Assembly: GCF_003611275.1 (NCBI RefSeq)
Contig: NZ_CP020694.1
Span: 2,604,001-2,668,000, forward strand
Length of the DNA: 64,000 nt
Direction of reading: 5' to 3'
Source: Sulfitobacter sp. D7
GTDB taxonomy: Bacteria; Pseudomonadota; Alphaproteobacteria; Rhodobacterales; Rhodobacteraceae
The notes under the pieces were generated by a model, which made no database searches, was not told the DNA's origin, and saw nothing but the letters and a program-made list of their open reading frames with translations. Numbering within the stretch: the first letter of the stretch is position 1; every line of letters starts with the position of its first letter. Both the position numbers and the translations under genes were made by a program. Shown piece by piece: positions 34,792-43,759 of this stretch.

Positions 34792-37271
34792 ACGCGCTGC
34801 GCCGTCACCGCAAGCTGGAGGCGATCTGGGCCTCGGAGCCGGGCTGGAAAGGCTGGACCAGCAGCGTGAACCATTCCGACCTCGGGCGGATGTTTCTTGT
34901 CACTGCCTTCTTCTTCTTCCTCGTCGGTGGTGTGTTGGCGATGTTGATCCGCGCGCAACTGGCGACACCCGATTCCGCTTTCGTGGATGCCGGTGCCTTT
35001 GCGCAGTTCTTTACCATGCATGGCACGATCATGATGTTCCTATTCGCCATTCCCGCCTTCGAGGGGCTGGCGATCTATCTGCTGCCCAAGATGCTGGGCA
35101 CCCGCGACCTCGCCTTCCCGCGGCTCACCGCTTACGGTTACTGGTGCTATGCCTTCGGCGGCGCGATGCTGCTGGTGGCGCTGTTCTTCGGCATCGCGCC
35201 CGATGGCGGCTGGTTCATGTATCCGCCGCTGACGGGGCCGTTGCATTCGCCCGGCATCAACACAGATTTCTGGCTGATCGGCATCACTTTCGTCGAGATC
35301 TCCGCGATCTGCGCCGCCGTCGAATTCACAGTCTCGATCCTGAAATACCGCGCGCCCGGCATGTCGCTCGACAAGATGCCGATATTTGCCTGGTACGCGC
35401 TGGTCACTTCGCTGATGATCCTTACCGGATTTCCGCCGCTGATCCTCGGCTCGGTGCTGCTTGAGGTTGAGCGCGCCTTCGGCCTGCCGTTCTTCCAAGC
35501 CGATCTGGGCGGCGACAGCCTGCTTTGGCAGCACCTGTTCTGGCTGTTCGGCCACCCGGAGGTCTATATCATTTTCCTGCCCGCCGCCGGGGTGATCTCG
35601 ACCGTGATCCCCGTGATGGCGCGCACGACGCTGCTGGGCTACGGCTGGATCGTCGCGAGCGCTTTGGCGCTGGCTTTCCTCAGCTTCGGGCTTTGGGTGC
35701 ACCATATGTTCACCACCGGCATTCCGCATATGGGACTGGCGTTCTTCTCGGCCGCCTCGACGCTGGTGGCGGTGCCGACGGGGGTGCAGGTCTTTGCCTG
35801 GATCGGCACCATGTGGAAGGGGCGGCCCGAGTTGCACATGCCGATGCTGCACATCCTCGGGTTCTTTGTCACCTTCATCATCGGCGGGCTGACCGGCGTG
35901 ATGGTGGCCGTGGTGCCTTTTGACTGGCAGGCCCACGACACGGCCTTCATCACTGCGCATCTGCACTATGTGCTGTTCGGCGGTTTCGTCTTTCCGATGC
36001 TGGCGGGGATCTACTACTGGCTGCCGCTGGTGAGCGGACGCAAGCGGCTGTTCCGGCTTGGCGAACTGGCGTTCGCGCTGATCTTCCTAGGCTTTCACGG
36101 CACCTTTCTGGCGATGCATTGGGTCGGCCTGCTGGGCCAGCGCCGCCGGATCGAGACCTATGACGCCGAGACTGGCTGGGGGGTCATTAACTTCATCTCT
36201 TCGGTCAGCAGTTTCGTCATGGCGATCGGCCTTGCGATGGTGCTGGTCGACATCATCATCCACAGCTTCGTCGCGGTGCGTGGCCCGCGCAACCCGTGGC
36301 GGGCCGGTACCTTGGAATGGGCCGGCATGTCGCCACCCGCCTCCTATAACTTCGCCAGCCTGCCGATGGTGGGCGCGCGTGCCCCGCTTTACGACACGCC
36401 AGATCTGGCCAACCGGTTGGCCAAGGGCGAAGGTTACCTCGGCGCGCCCGAGGTGGCCCGACGCGAGACCTTGATGGTCGATGCCGCCAGCGGTCGCCCC
36501 GAAGCGCTGGTCATCTATCCCGGCAACACACGGCTGCCGATCCTAATGGCGGCGGTGACGGGCGGGTTCTTCCTGTCGATCCTGCTCAAGCTCTTTTGGC
36601 TCACCCCGCTGGCACTGGCCGGCGTGGCGGCCTTGGCGCTGGTCTGGGTCTGGCAATTGAGCGCGCGCGGCGATCAAGGTCCGCAAAAGGTTGGACGCGG
36701 CACGACATTGCCGTTGGCAAGTGAGGGTGACAGATCGCCGGGCTGGTGGGGCTCGACCTTCCTGCTGGTGGCCAATGCGACCTTCTTCGGCTCCCTCCTT
36801 TTCGGCTATGCTTTCCTCTGGACCGTCGCGCCCGGCTGGCCCCCAGCCCAATGGCTCGCCCCCTCTTGGGTCGAGCTTGCCTTCGGCATCGGTGCAGCGC
36901 TCGCCGCCGCCTTGGCCCAGCACCTGAGCGCCCGCCGCAACCGCGCGGGCACCGCCCCTATGGTCGCCCTTGCTCCGGCGTTGCTGGCGACGGTTGCCAC
37001 GGCGGTGGTGTTCGGGGCCCTGCTGCTGCGCCTGCCGCCCCCGGACGGCCATGCCTATGCCGCAACGCTCCTGATCCTCGGCGCCTATGGGCTGGCCCAT
37101 GCACTGCTCGTCGGGCTGATGCAGGGCTTTCTGATCCTGCAGGTCCGGCGTGGTTTCACGTCGCCTCAGCGTCGGGCGGGTTTCGCCATTGTGGCGCTCT
37201 GGTCCGACTATCTGGCAGCGATCACGGTGCTGATCCTGCTTGCGGCGCATCTGCCGGGGATGATCGCGTGA
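34788..37271 (+). CDS. Haem-copper oxidase, fused subunits I and III
   Basis: The 827-residue protein joins subunit I (residues 1-560) to a subunit III-like C-terminus (about 610-827). Catalytic residues are present: haem a ligand His78 (MHGTIMMF) and His393, CuB ligands His256 (GHPEVY, with cross-linked Tyr260), His305 and His306 (WVHHMF), and haem a3 ligand His391 (AHLHYVLF). Glu258 in GHPEV marks an A1-type proton path. The enzyme reduces O2 to water and pumps protons. Its start overlaps the subunit II stop by 4 bases. Confidence 0.93.
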   Translation: MNALRRHRKLEAIWASEPGWKGWTSSVNHSDLGRMFLVTAFFFFLVGGVLAMLIRAQLATPDSAFVDAGAFAQFFTMHGTIMMFLFAIPAFEGLAIYLLPKMLGTRDLAFPRLTAYGYWCYAFGGAMLLVALFFGIAPDGGWFMYPPLTGPLHSPGINTDFWLIGITFVEISAICAAVEFTVSILKYRAPGMSLDKMPIFAWYALVTSLMILTGFPPLILGSVLLEVERAFGLPFFQADLGGDSLLWQHLFWLFGHPEVYIIFLPAAGVISTVIPVMARTTLLGYGWIVASALALAFLSFGLWVHHMFTTGIPHMGLAFFSAASTLVAVPTGVQVFAWIGTMWKGRPELHMPMLHILGFFVTFIIGGLTGVMVAVVPFDWQAHDTAFITAHLHYVLFGGFVFPMLAGIYYWLPLVSGRKRLFRLGELAFALIFLGFHGTFLAMHWVGLLGQRRRIETYDAETGWGVINFISSVSSFVMAIGLAMVLVDIIIHSFVAVRGPRNPWRAGTLEWAGMSPPASYNFASLPMVGARAPLYDTPDLANRLAKGEGYLGAPEVARRETLMVDAASGRPEALVIYPGNTRLPILMAAVTGGFFLSILLKLFWLTPLALAGVAALALVWVWQLSARGDQGPQKVGRGTTLPLASEGDRSPGWWGSTFLLVANATFFGSLLFGYAFLWTVAPGWPPAQWLAPSWVELAFGIGAALAAALAQHLSARRNRAGTAPMVALAPALLATVATAVVFGALLLRLPPPDGHAYAATLLILGAYGLAHALLVGLMQGFLILQVRRGFTSPQRRAGFAIVALWSDYLAAITVLILLAAHLPGMIA

Positions 37272-37591
37272 GAGAGTTGCTGCGCATTCTCCTGCCGTTG
37301 CTGGTCTGGCTGGCCAGTTTCAGCGCGATCTACGGGCTGCACGGCCTCGGCTGCGCCCTTGGCTGGCCGGAGGTCGCCTGGCTCGGCTTGTCACTTTTTC
37401 GCTGGGCGCTGCTGATAGCCTGGCTTGCCGCGATTGTGTTGCAACTGCTTCTATTGCTGACAGTGGGGAAATGGTCTTTTGGTCCGACCACGGATTTCTA
37501 CCGCAAGGTAAATCTTGCAACCGCCTTGTCCGGCTTGACCGCGACGGTCTGGACTTCTTTCCCCATAGTCGTGTCATCCACCTGCGGTTAG
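37268..37591 (+). CDS. Small membrane protein of the oxidase operon
   Basis: The 107-residue protein starts at a GTG overlapping the fused oxidase stop by 4 bases. It has three or four hydrophobic segments (LLRILLPLLVWLASFSAIYG, LSLFRWALLIAWLAAIVLQL and a C-terminal stretch). I do not recognise a family; it could be a subunit IV-like stabiliser. Placement and coupling make it a likely accessory subunit of the oxidase. Confidence 0.6.
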   Translation: MRELLRILLPLLVWLASFSAIYGLHGLGCALGWPEVAWLGLSLFRWALLIAWLAAIVLQLLLLLTVGKWSFGPTTDFYRKVNLATALSGLTATVWTSFPIVVSSTCG

Positions 37592-37876
37592 AGAGGGCCA
37601 ACCAGCGCGGGCCAACCCCGGCTCCGTTGGGCAAATCAGATAGTGTCCGAAGTGCCCCTTTCCCCGGACGAACTTAATGGGCTTCAGTGGGGCCATCCAG
37701 ACGAAACACAATGTAGCTGCGCTGCCAACCATGCCGGACCGTTCGAACGCAGCGCTCGCTACAGGCGCTCCGCTGCCGCTTTCCCGGGCCAAAAGCCCAT
37801 TGAGAACAGGTGACTTTACCGCCAGCTTAACCTACTCTCGTTCTTCGCGACCGAAACAGAGAAAGAGAGGTTCTTG
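37592..37876. other. Gap between the oxidase operon and the LysR gene, no gene seen
   Basis: About 285 bp with no convincing gene. Codons read through the plus and minus strands but give peptides without family features. The composition (repeated short A/T-rich stretches near the right end) fits a promoter for the LysR gene. It could hold a decayed insertion sequence fragment, but I found no terminal repeats or target duplications. Confidence 0.4.
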
Positions 37877-38755
37877 GTGAACACGCGCTTTTTAGAAACC
37901 TTCGTCACGGTCGCCAACTTGGGAAGCTTCCGGGCGGCAGCCGAGCAGTTGAATGTCAGCCAAGCGACGGTGTCCAGTCGGATTTCCTCACTTGAGACGG
38001 ACCTTCAGGTGGACCTGTTTGACCGTGAATTCCACGCCACCCGGATCACGGTGGCCGGGGCGATGATCCTCGACAAGGCGCAAGAGATGCTCACGACGGA
38101 GCGCAATTTGCGCAACACGCTCTCCGATCCCACCACTGCCGCGGGGCGGGTGCGTTTGGGGTTGGTGTCTTCGGTCGTTCATACTTGGCTTTGTGACCTG
38201 ATCGAAGAAGTGGCGCGCTGCTACCCCCGGCTGGAGCTTGAACTGACGGTCGAGCCCACGCCGAACATCGCCGCGGCCTTTGAACGCGGCGCGCTGGATA
38301 TGTTGCTGACGACAGATGACCGCCACGACCAAACCTGCGTTTGCGCGGACTTGCCGCCGCTGGCCATGGGATGGTTCGGCCCCGAGGGGATGCGCGACGA
38401 GAAACTGTCCCTCGCCGATGTCGTTACCAGCCCGCTGATCACCTTCACCCGCAATTCACGCCCGCACGCCAATGTTCTTGCGCTTTTCAGCGATCGCGGC
38501 CTGCGGCCTTCGATCGTGCATTGCATCACCTCGATGGCTGCGATTGCTCGGTTGACGCAGCGCGGGCTGGGCATCGCGACCCTGCCGCTGGCCTGCGATT
38601 TGGCCGGGCCGGGAATCTATGAGCTTGATGTCGATGCGCAACTGCCGCCGCTCCCCCTCTATTGCATCTGGCGGCGCAGTTCCGACGTAGCCACCTACAA
38701 GGCAATTGCCGATCTTGCGCGGGCCTGTGCGGAGCGTCATCAGCGGCAGACCTGA
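37877..38755 (+). CDS. LysR family transcriptional regulator
   Basis: The 292-residue protein has an N-terminal winged helix (FLETFVTVANLGSFRAAAEQLNVSQATVSSRISSLE) and a periplasmic-binding-like effector domain with RVRLGLVSSVVHTWLCDLIEE and the later FTRNSRPHANVLALF. The start is taken as GTG at 37877 with AAAGAGAGG ahead; TTG at 37874 is an alternative. It lies on the same strand as, and about 185 bp before, the gene cluster at 38941, so it probably controls that TRAP-linked cluster. Confidence 0.9.
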   Translation: MNTRFLETFVTVANLGSFRAAAEQLNVSQATVSSRISSLETDLQVDLFDREFHATRITVAGAMILDKAQEMLTTERNLRNTLSDPTTAAGRVRLGLVSSVVHTWLCDLIEEVARCYPRLELELTVEPTPNIAAAFERGALDMLLTTDDRHDQTCVCADLPPLAMGWFGPEGMRDEKLSLADVVTSPLITFTRNSRPHANVLALFSDRGLRPSIVHCITSMAAIARLTQRGLGIATLPLACDLAGPGIYELDVDAQLPPLPLYCIWRRSSDVATYKAIADLARACAERHQRQT

Positions 38756-38940
38756 CACGGCCTGAATTGGCCTGATCGGAAAACCCTATCACCCCCCCCT
38801 GAATAATCCCGTTTGTCGTTGGACCCCATCTCGGCAAGTGTGCCCCAACAACAATCGACAGAGCTTGACCGCACCTCGACGGAGACGGGCCGTGCCCCGC
38901 CACGTGACGGGAAAGCTTTGTCCAAGGATCAGGATGCAGA

Positions 38941-39609
38941 ATGAGCAATATCCGTACAACCGATCAGGCACAGCTTTTCGTCTGGAGCGATATCGACCCC
39001 GATCATGAGGCTGACTTTAACCAGTGGTATGACCGGGAACATATGGAAGAGCGCGTTCGCATTCCGGGCTTCACCGGCGCGCGGCGCTATCGGGCGGTAT
39101 CGGGCTCGGCACGGCGCTACCTCGCGCTCTACCGCGCCAGCAACCTTGCCGATTTCACCTCTGAAGCCTACCGCAAAGCCTTTACCAAACAGACCCAATG
39201 GTCGATCACCAACTTCGGGCGCATGTCCAACACCCGCCGTCGGGTGATGCAGGTCGCGCAAGAGGGCGGCTTTGGCTGGGGCGGCGCGCTGGTGCTGATC
39301 GAACTGGTGCCAGATGCCATGGATCGCGACGCCGTCGCCGACGTGCTTGGTAAATTGATGGCCGAAGAGGGTGTGCTGCGCGTGCATCACATGATCCCCG
39401 ACGCAACCCTTTCGACCCCGCTGCCGTCTGAAAACACCGAAGGGCGCGTTCTGGCGCCTTGCATCGCGGTGGATGTGACGTCAGAGCCGATCGCCGAAGC
39501 GACCCTGCGCCAACTGACCGAAAAGCTGGGCGGCGCGGTGCGCGAGGCCGAAACCTTCCGCCTGATGTGGTCATTGGACGCGCAAGACCTGCCCGCATTG
39601 GAAGACTGA
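38941..39609 (+). CDS. EthD/DUF4286-like dimeric alpha-beta barrel protein
   Basis: The 222-residue protein has two ferredoxin-like halves. The first is QLFVWSDIDPDHEADFNQWYDREHMEERVRIPGFTGARRYRA, a motif of EthD and DUF4286 families (small dimeric alpha-beta barrel). Such proteins bind or convert aromatic and other small acids, but no active-site residue is certain; the WYDREHMEER motif is the conserved part. It begins a plus-strand unit ahead of the TRAP binding protein. A GATCAGGATGCAGA stretch precedes the ATG. Confidence 0.65.
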   Translation: MSNIRTTDQAQLFVWSDIDPDHEADFNQWYDREHMEERVRIPGFTGARRYRAVSGSARRYLALYRASNLADFTSEAYRKAFTKQTQWSITNFGRMSNTRRRVMQVAQEGGFGWGGALVLIELVPDAMDRDAVADVLGKLMAEEGVLRVHHMIPDATLSTPLPSENTEGRVLAPCIAVDVTSEPIAEATLRQLTEKLGGAVREAETFRLMWSLDAQDLPALED

Positions 39610-39678
39610 GTGAACCACCCTGTCCTGCCAAAACGGCAGGGCAAGAACAACAAACCACCCCAACAGGAGATACCACAC

Positions 39679-40638
39679 ATGAAACACCTTCTTATCGGAA
39701 CCGCGATCGCAGCCCTGACAGCCGGTCTTGCCCATGCCGAAACGTGGAAAATGTCGGCCGACGCGCCCGACGGCAACTATCTGACCCAGAACATCCGCGC
39801 CTTCGCCGATGACGTGGCCCGCCTATCGGATGGCGCGCTGGAAATCGACGTTGTGTCGAACTCGGTTCTGCTCAAGCGCCCCGAACTGAAGCGCGGCGTG
39901 CAGCGCGGCATCGTTCCCATCGGCGAAGTCCTTATCTCGGCGCTTGGCAACGAAGACGCGGTTTACTCTGCCGATGCCGTGCCGCTTTTGGCGACGACAT
40001 TTGACGAGGCCCGCGCTCTTTGGGAAGCTTCCCGCCCGATCTACGAGGAAAAGCTGGCCGAAGATGGTCTGGTGCTGTTGTTTGCCGCCCCCTGGCCGCC
40101 GCAGGGCGTTTACATGAACCAGGAAGTCACCGACGCCGCCTCCTTCGAGGGTGTCAAGTTCCGCGCCTACAACCCCTCGACCGCGCGTCTGGCCGAGCTT
40201 TTGGGCGCCGTTCCCGCCACCATCGCCACTTCCGAGATCAGCCAAGCCTTCTCGACCGGGGTCATCAACGGCATGATCACCTCGCCCTCGACAGGTGTCG
40301 ACAGCCAAGCATGGGACTTCGTGTCGCATTACTATGACGTTCAGGCCTTCCTGCCCAAGAACATGGTAATCGTGAACAAAGGCGCCTACGACGGCCTGTC
40401 TGACGAGGTGAAAACCGCGCTGCAAGAAGCGGCTGAACTGGCGGAAACCCGTGGCTTTGAGATGGCCGAGGAAGCCACTGGCGAAGCAACCAACACAATG
40501 GCCGACAATGGCATGAACGTCCTGCCGACCCCCGAAGGGCTGGCCAGCGACTTTGAAACCATCGCCGCGACGATGCGCGCGGAATGGCTGGAACAGGCTG
40601 GCGAAGAAGGTCAGAAAATCGTCGACGCGATGAACTGA
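39679..40638 (+). CDS. dctP: TRAP transporter solute-binding protein DctP
   Basis: The 319-residue periplasmic protein captures a small carboxylate or similar solute for a TRAP importer. It has a signal peptide (MKHLLIGTAIAALTAGLAHA) and the DctP-family core, including RPELKRGVQRGIVPIG, and a TSEISQAFSTGVINGMITSP block. The start at 39679 has AGGAG six bases upstream. The ligand cannot be told from the sequence. A hairpin follows its stop and likely lowers expression of the membrane subunits relative to it. Confidence 0.92.
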   Translation: MKHLLIGTAIAALTAGLAHAETWKMSADAPDGNYLTQNIRAFADDVARLSDGALEIDVVSNSVLLKRPELKRGVQRGIVPIGEVLISALGNEDAVYSADAVPLLATTFDEARALWEASRPIYEEKLAEDGLVLLFAAPWPPQGVYMNQEVTDAASFEGVKFRAYNPSTARLAELLGAVPATIATSEISQAFSTGVINGMITSPSTGVDSQAWDFVSHYYDVQAFLPKNMVIVNKGAYDGLSDEVKTALQEAAELAETRGFEMAEEATGEATNTMADNGMNVLPTPEGLASDFETIAATMRAEWLEQAGEEGQKIVDAMN

Positions 40639-40647
40639 TCTCAGCAG

Positions 40648-40677
40648 GCCCGGGCAGTCGTTTGCCCGGGCATTTTC
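40648..40677 (+). terminator. Attenuating hairpin between dctP and dctQ
   Basis: The arms gcccgggca and tgcccgggc pair around a GTCGTT loop and are followed by ATTTTC. This is a partial Rho-independent terminator and probably makes dctP more abundant than the permease genes. Confidence 0.7.
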
Positions 40678-40731
40678 TACTAGACCGGGGAATTCGCCCC
40701 CTCCCCGCCCCCTTATTCGGAGCCCTCCGCC

Positions 40732-41241
40732 ATGATGCTGACCCGCCATCTCTTCAACTTTTGCGGAGCCTTGGCCGCGCTGTCCTTGCTGGGGATCGCG
40801 GTCTTGATCCTGTCGCAGATTGGCCTGCGCCTGATGGGAAGCCAAATCCCGTCAGCCGATGATTTCGCGGCATGGGGGCTGAGTGCGTCGATCTTCCTCG
40901 CCCTGCCGGCCACGCTGATACGGGGCGATCATATTCGCGTCACATCGTTGCGGCAGTTGATGCCGGAACGTCTGGGTCATATCGCTGATATTCTGGCGGC
41001 GGCCTTTGCCGCCGTGATGATGGGTTGGGTCGCTTGGGCGATCTTTGGCTATGTCCACGAAAGCTGGACCTACAATGAAGTCAGCCAAGGCGTGGTGGCC
41101 GTTCCGCTGTGGTGGCCGCAATCCGCGATGGTGCTGGGGTCGGTGCTGTTTGCACTGGCCTTTGCCGAGCGCACCCTGCGCCTGATCCTCGGGCTGCCAG
41201 TCGAGAGCGACGATACAAACGAACAAGGTCGGGGCGAATAA
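40732..41241 (+). CDS. dctQ: TRAP transporter small permease DctQ
   Basis: The 169-residue protein has four membrane helices, of typical small-permease length, with the DctQ block MGSQIPSADDFAAWGLSASIFLALPATLIRGDHIRV. It pairs with DctM in the sodium-driven TRAP importer. ATGs at 40732 and 40735 are equivalent starts. It is 2 bp from dctM. Confidence 0.9.
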   Translation: MMLTRHLFNFCGALAALSLLGIAVLILSQIGLRLMGSQIPSADDFAAWGLSASIFLALPATLIRGDHIRVTSLRQLMPERLGHIADILAAAFAAVMMGWVAWAIFGYVHESWTYNEVSQGVVAVPLWWPQSAMVLGSVLFALAFAERTLRLILGLPVESDDTNEQGRGE

Positions 41242-41243
41242 TC

Positions 41244-42542
41244 ATGGATATTTTTCTGCAATCGGCCGTTCTGGTCGTGACCTTGCTTGTGCTTTTGGGC
41301 TTGGGCATCTGGGTTGGCGTGGCGCTGATGGCCTCGGGCGTCGTGATTTTCTTGATGTTCACCTCTACGCCGGTCGATGCGATCCTCGGCACCACCATGT
41401 GGGCCCATTCCGCCAGCTGGACTTTGACGGCGCTGCCACTGTTCATCTGGATGGGCGAAATTCTTTACCGCACACGTCTGGCCGAAGACCTGTTTTCTGG
41501 TCTGGCCCCATGGGTCGGGCGGCTGCCCGGCGGCTTGGCGCATGTCAACGTCGTGGGCTGCGGTATCTTTGCGGCGGTCTCGGGGTCTTCGGCTGCCACC
41601 ACCGCAACCGTTGGCCGCATTTCCCTGCCAGAGCTGAAATCGCGCGGCTATGCCGACCGGCTTGCCATCGGTTCCTTGGCTGGATCGGGCACGCTTGGCC
41701 TGTTGATCCCGCCGTCGATCGTGATGATCGTCTATGGCGTCGCGGCCCAAGTGTCCGTGAACCGCTTGTTCATAGCGGGCGTGGTGCCGGGGCTGATGCT
41801 CATGGCGCTGTTTTCGGGCTATATCGCGATCTGGGCAAAGATGAACCCCGATGGCGTGCCAGACCCCGAACCCCGCATGCCCTTGGGTGAGCGCCTGCGC
41901 CGCCTGCGCATGTTGCTGCCGGTGGTGGGCTTGATCATCGGGGTCATCGGCTCGATCTATGCCGGTGTGGCCACCGCAACCGAGGCCGCCGCCATCGGTG
42001 TGGCCGGGGCGCTGATCATCGCGGCTTTTGGCCGGTCGCTGAACGCCGAGACCTTCGTCGCCTCGCTTCTGGGGGCCACCCGCACCTCTGCGATGATCGG
42101 GCTGATCCTGCTTGGCGCGGCCTTTCTCACCTCCGCGATGAGCTTCTCTGGCTTGCCCGGGCAACTGGCCGAACTCATTTCCGCCAGCGGGCTGAGCGCT
42201 GCGGGTTTGATCGCCGTGCTGACCGTGTTCTTCGTGCTCCTTGGTTGTTTCCTCGACGGGATCTCCATCGTTGTGCTGACGACTTCGGTTGTGATGCCCG
42301 CCGTGGCTGCCGTGGGGATCGATCCGGTGTGGTTTGGGATCTATCTGATCATCGTCGTCGAAATGGCGCAGATCACGCCGCCGCTGGGGTTCAATCTGTT
42401 TGTGATCCAGAGCCTGACTGGTAAATCGATCTTTGAGATTACCCGCATGATCATCCCCTATTTCATGATCTTGGTGCTGGCCGTGATCCTGCTGACGGCA
42501 TTCCCCGGCATCGCGACGTGGCTTGTGGAACAAACGATTTAA
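41244..42542 (+). CDS. dctM: TRAP transporter large permease DctM
   Basis: The 432-residue protein has about 12 hydrophobic segments and the DctM blocks FAAVSGSSAATTATVGRI, LAGSGTLGLLIPPSIVMIVYG and EMAQITPPLGFNLFVIQ. It carries the transport path. The ATG at 41244 was chosen because an upstream in-frame start would overlap dctQ. The downstream amidase suggests an amide or acid substrate; this is inference. Confidence 0.93.
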   Translation: MDIFLQSAVLVVTLLVLLGLGIWVGVALMASGVVIFLMFTSTPVDAILGTTMWAHSASWTLTALPLFIWMGEILYRTRLAEDLFSGLAPWVGRLPGGLAHVNVVGCGIFAAVSGSSAATTATVGRISLPELKSRGYADRLAIGSLAGSGTLGLLIPPSIVMIVYGVAAQVSVNRLFIAGVVPGLMLMALFSGYIAIWAKMNPDGVPDPEPRMPLGERLRRLRMLLPVVGLIIGVIGSIYAGVATATEAAAIGVAGALIIAAFGRSLNAETFVASLLGATRTSAMIGLILLGAAFLTSAMSFSGLPGQLAELISASGLSAAGLIAVLTVFFVLLGCFLDGISIVVLTTSVVMPAVAAVGIDPVWFGIYLIIVVEMAQITPPLGFNLFVIQSLTGKSIFEITRMIIPYFMILVLAVILLTAFPGIATWLVEQTI

Positions 42543-42553
42543 AGGCTGATTTG

Positions 42554-43759
42554 ATGACACACACCTCTCAATCCCTCCTCGACGCGGCCCGCGCCCGCGC
42601 TGCCGCGCCCGATTTCACCCGGACCTTCGATGATCCGGTCGAAGGCGAAGGGCCACTGTCGGGGCTGAACGTGGCGGTCAAAGACCTGTTCGACGTGCGG
42701 GGCCAAGTCACCCACGCGGGGTCGCTGGTCCGCAAAGGCACGTCGCCCGCCACCAAGGATGCCGCGGCGGTCGCGCGGCTGCGCAGCGCAGGCGCCGGGC
42801 TGATCGGCCACGCCAATATGACCGAGTTTGCCTATTCCGGCCTCGGCCTGAACCCACATTACGGCACCCCCCTCACCCCCTTGAGAGAAGGCTGTATCGC
42901 CGGCGGCTCGACCTCGGGCGGTGCCTCTGCCGTGGCGCGCGGCGTGGCAGACATCGCGCTTGGGACAGACACTGGCGGCTCTGCGCGTATCCCGGCGGCC
43001 TTTTGCGGGCTCTTCGGGTTCAAGGCCACGGCACAGACGATCTCCCGCGCGGGGGCGGTGCCGCTTTCCCATTCGCTTGATAGTGTCGGCGCGCTGACCC
43101 GAGAAGTCGGCCTGCTGCGCCCGGTTTTGAACGTGCTACGCGACCAACCGCTCGCCGCGTCTGCCGCGCCGCGTGCCGTCATCGTGCCGGAAAATTTCGG
43201 CATGGACGAATTGGACCCCGAGGTTGCCCAAGCCTTCGAAGCCGCCCTCGAAGCGCTTCAGGCATCTGGCGTGAGCCTACGTCGACAAACGCTCGACTTC
43301 TTCGATGACTACCGCGCCCTGCCCGTCTGGCAGTTCTCGGCAGTGGAATCCCGCGCCCATCACGGGGCGCATTTCGACGACGCCCGCGCAGAGCTTGATC
43401 CGCGTGTGGCATCACGTATGGCGCGGGCGGATGGTGTCACCGGGATCGAGTTTGCCCGCACGATAGCCGCGCGGGAAGCATTGATCGCACGGGCGGCGCA
43501 TCTGTTTGGCGACACGCCGGTCGCCCTGCCGAGCGTGGCCATCATGCCGCCAAAGCTGGATGATCTGCGCGAGGATGCCACCTATGACCGCATCAATCTG
43601 CTGGCGCTGCGCAACACCAGCTTTGCGAATGTAATAGACGGCTGTTCGGTCAGCATGCCGATCACCAGCCACCCCGGCGCGGGGCTGATGCTGACCGCGT
43701 CTGCGGGACGGGATGCGATGTTGATCAATATGGCCGAAACATTGCAGGGCGCGCTTTGA
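42554..43759 (+). CDS. Amidase signature-family hydrolase
   Basis: The 401-residue enzyme cleaves amide bonds. The amidase triad is present: Lys43 (VAVKDLF), cis-Ser119 (GGSTSGG) and Ser143 (GTDTGGSARIP), spaced 24 residues as in GatA. The length is shorter than GatA, and the tail differs, so it is a catabolic amidase rather than an aminoacyl-tRNA amidotransferase. It follows dctM by 11 bp and overlaps the next gene by 4 bases, placing it in the TRAP operon. The substrate is unknown. Confidence 0.9.
   Translation: MTHTSQSLLDAARARAAAPDFTRTFDDPVEGEGPLSGLNVAVKDLFDVRGQVTHAGSLVRKGTSPATKDAAAVARLRSAGAGLIGHANMTEFAYSGLGLNPHYGTPLTPLREGCIAGGSTSGGASAVARGVADIALGTDTGGSARIPAAFCGLFGFKATAQTISRAGAVPLSHSLDSVGALTREVGLLRPVLNVLRDQPLAASAAPRAVIVPENFGMDELDPEVAQAFEAALEALQASGVSLRRQTLDFFDDYRALPVWQFSAVESRAHHGAHFDDARAELDPRVASRMARADGVTGIEFARTIAAREALIARAAHLFGDTPVALPSVAIMPPKLDDLREDATYDRINLLALRNTSFANVIDGCSVSMPITSHPGAGLMLTASAGRDAMLINMAETLQGAL

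Noticed and set aside
37574..37792. Minus-strand 72-residue open frame in the gap after the oxidase operon
   Set aside because: No start site with a Shine-Dalgarno, no family feature and no terminal repeats, so neither a gene nor an insertion sequence fragment can be supported.
41070..42560. 496-residue minus-strand open frame opposite dctM
   Set aside because: It is rich in His, Gln and Gly and lies opposite a textbook DctM protein, so it is a shadow.
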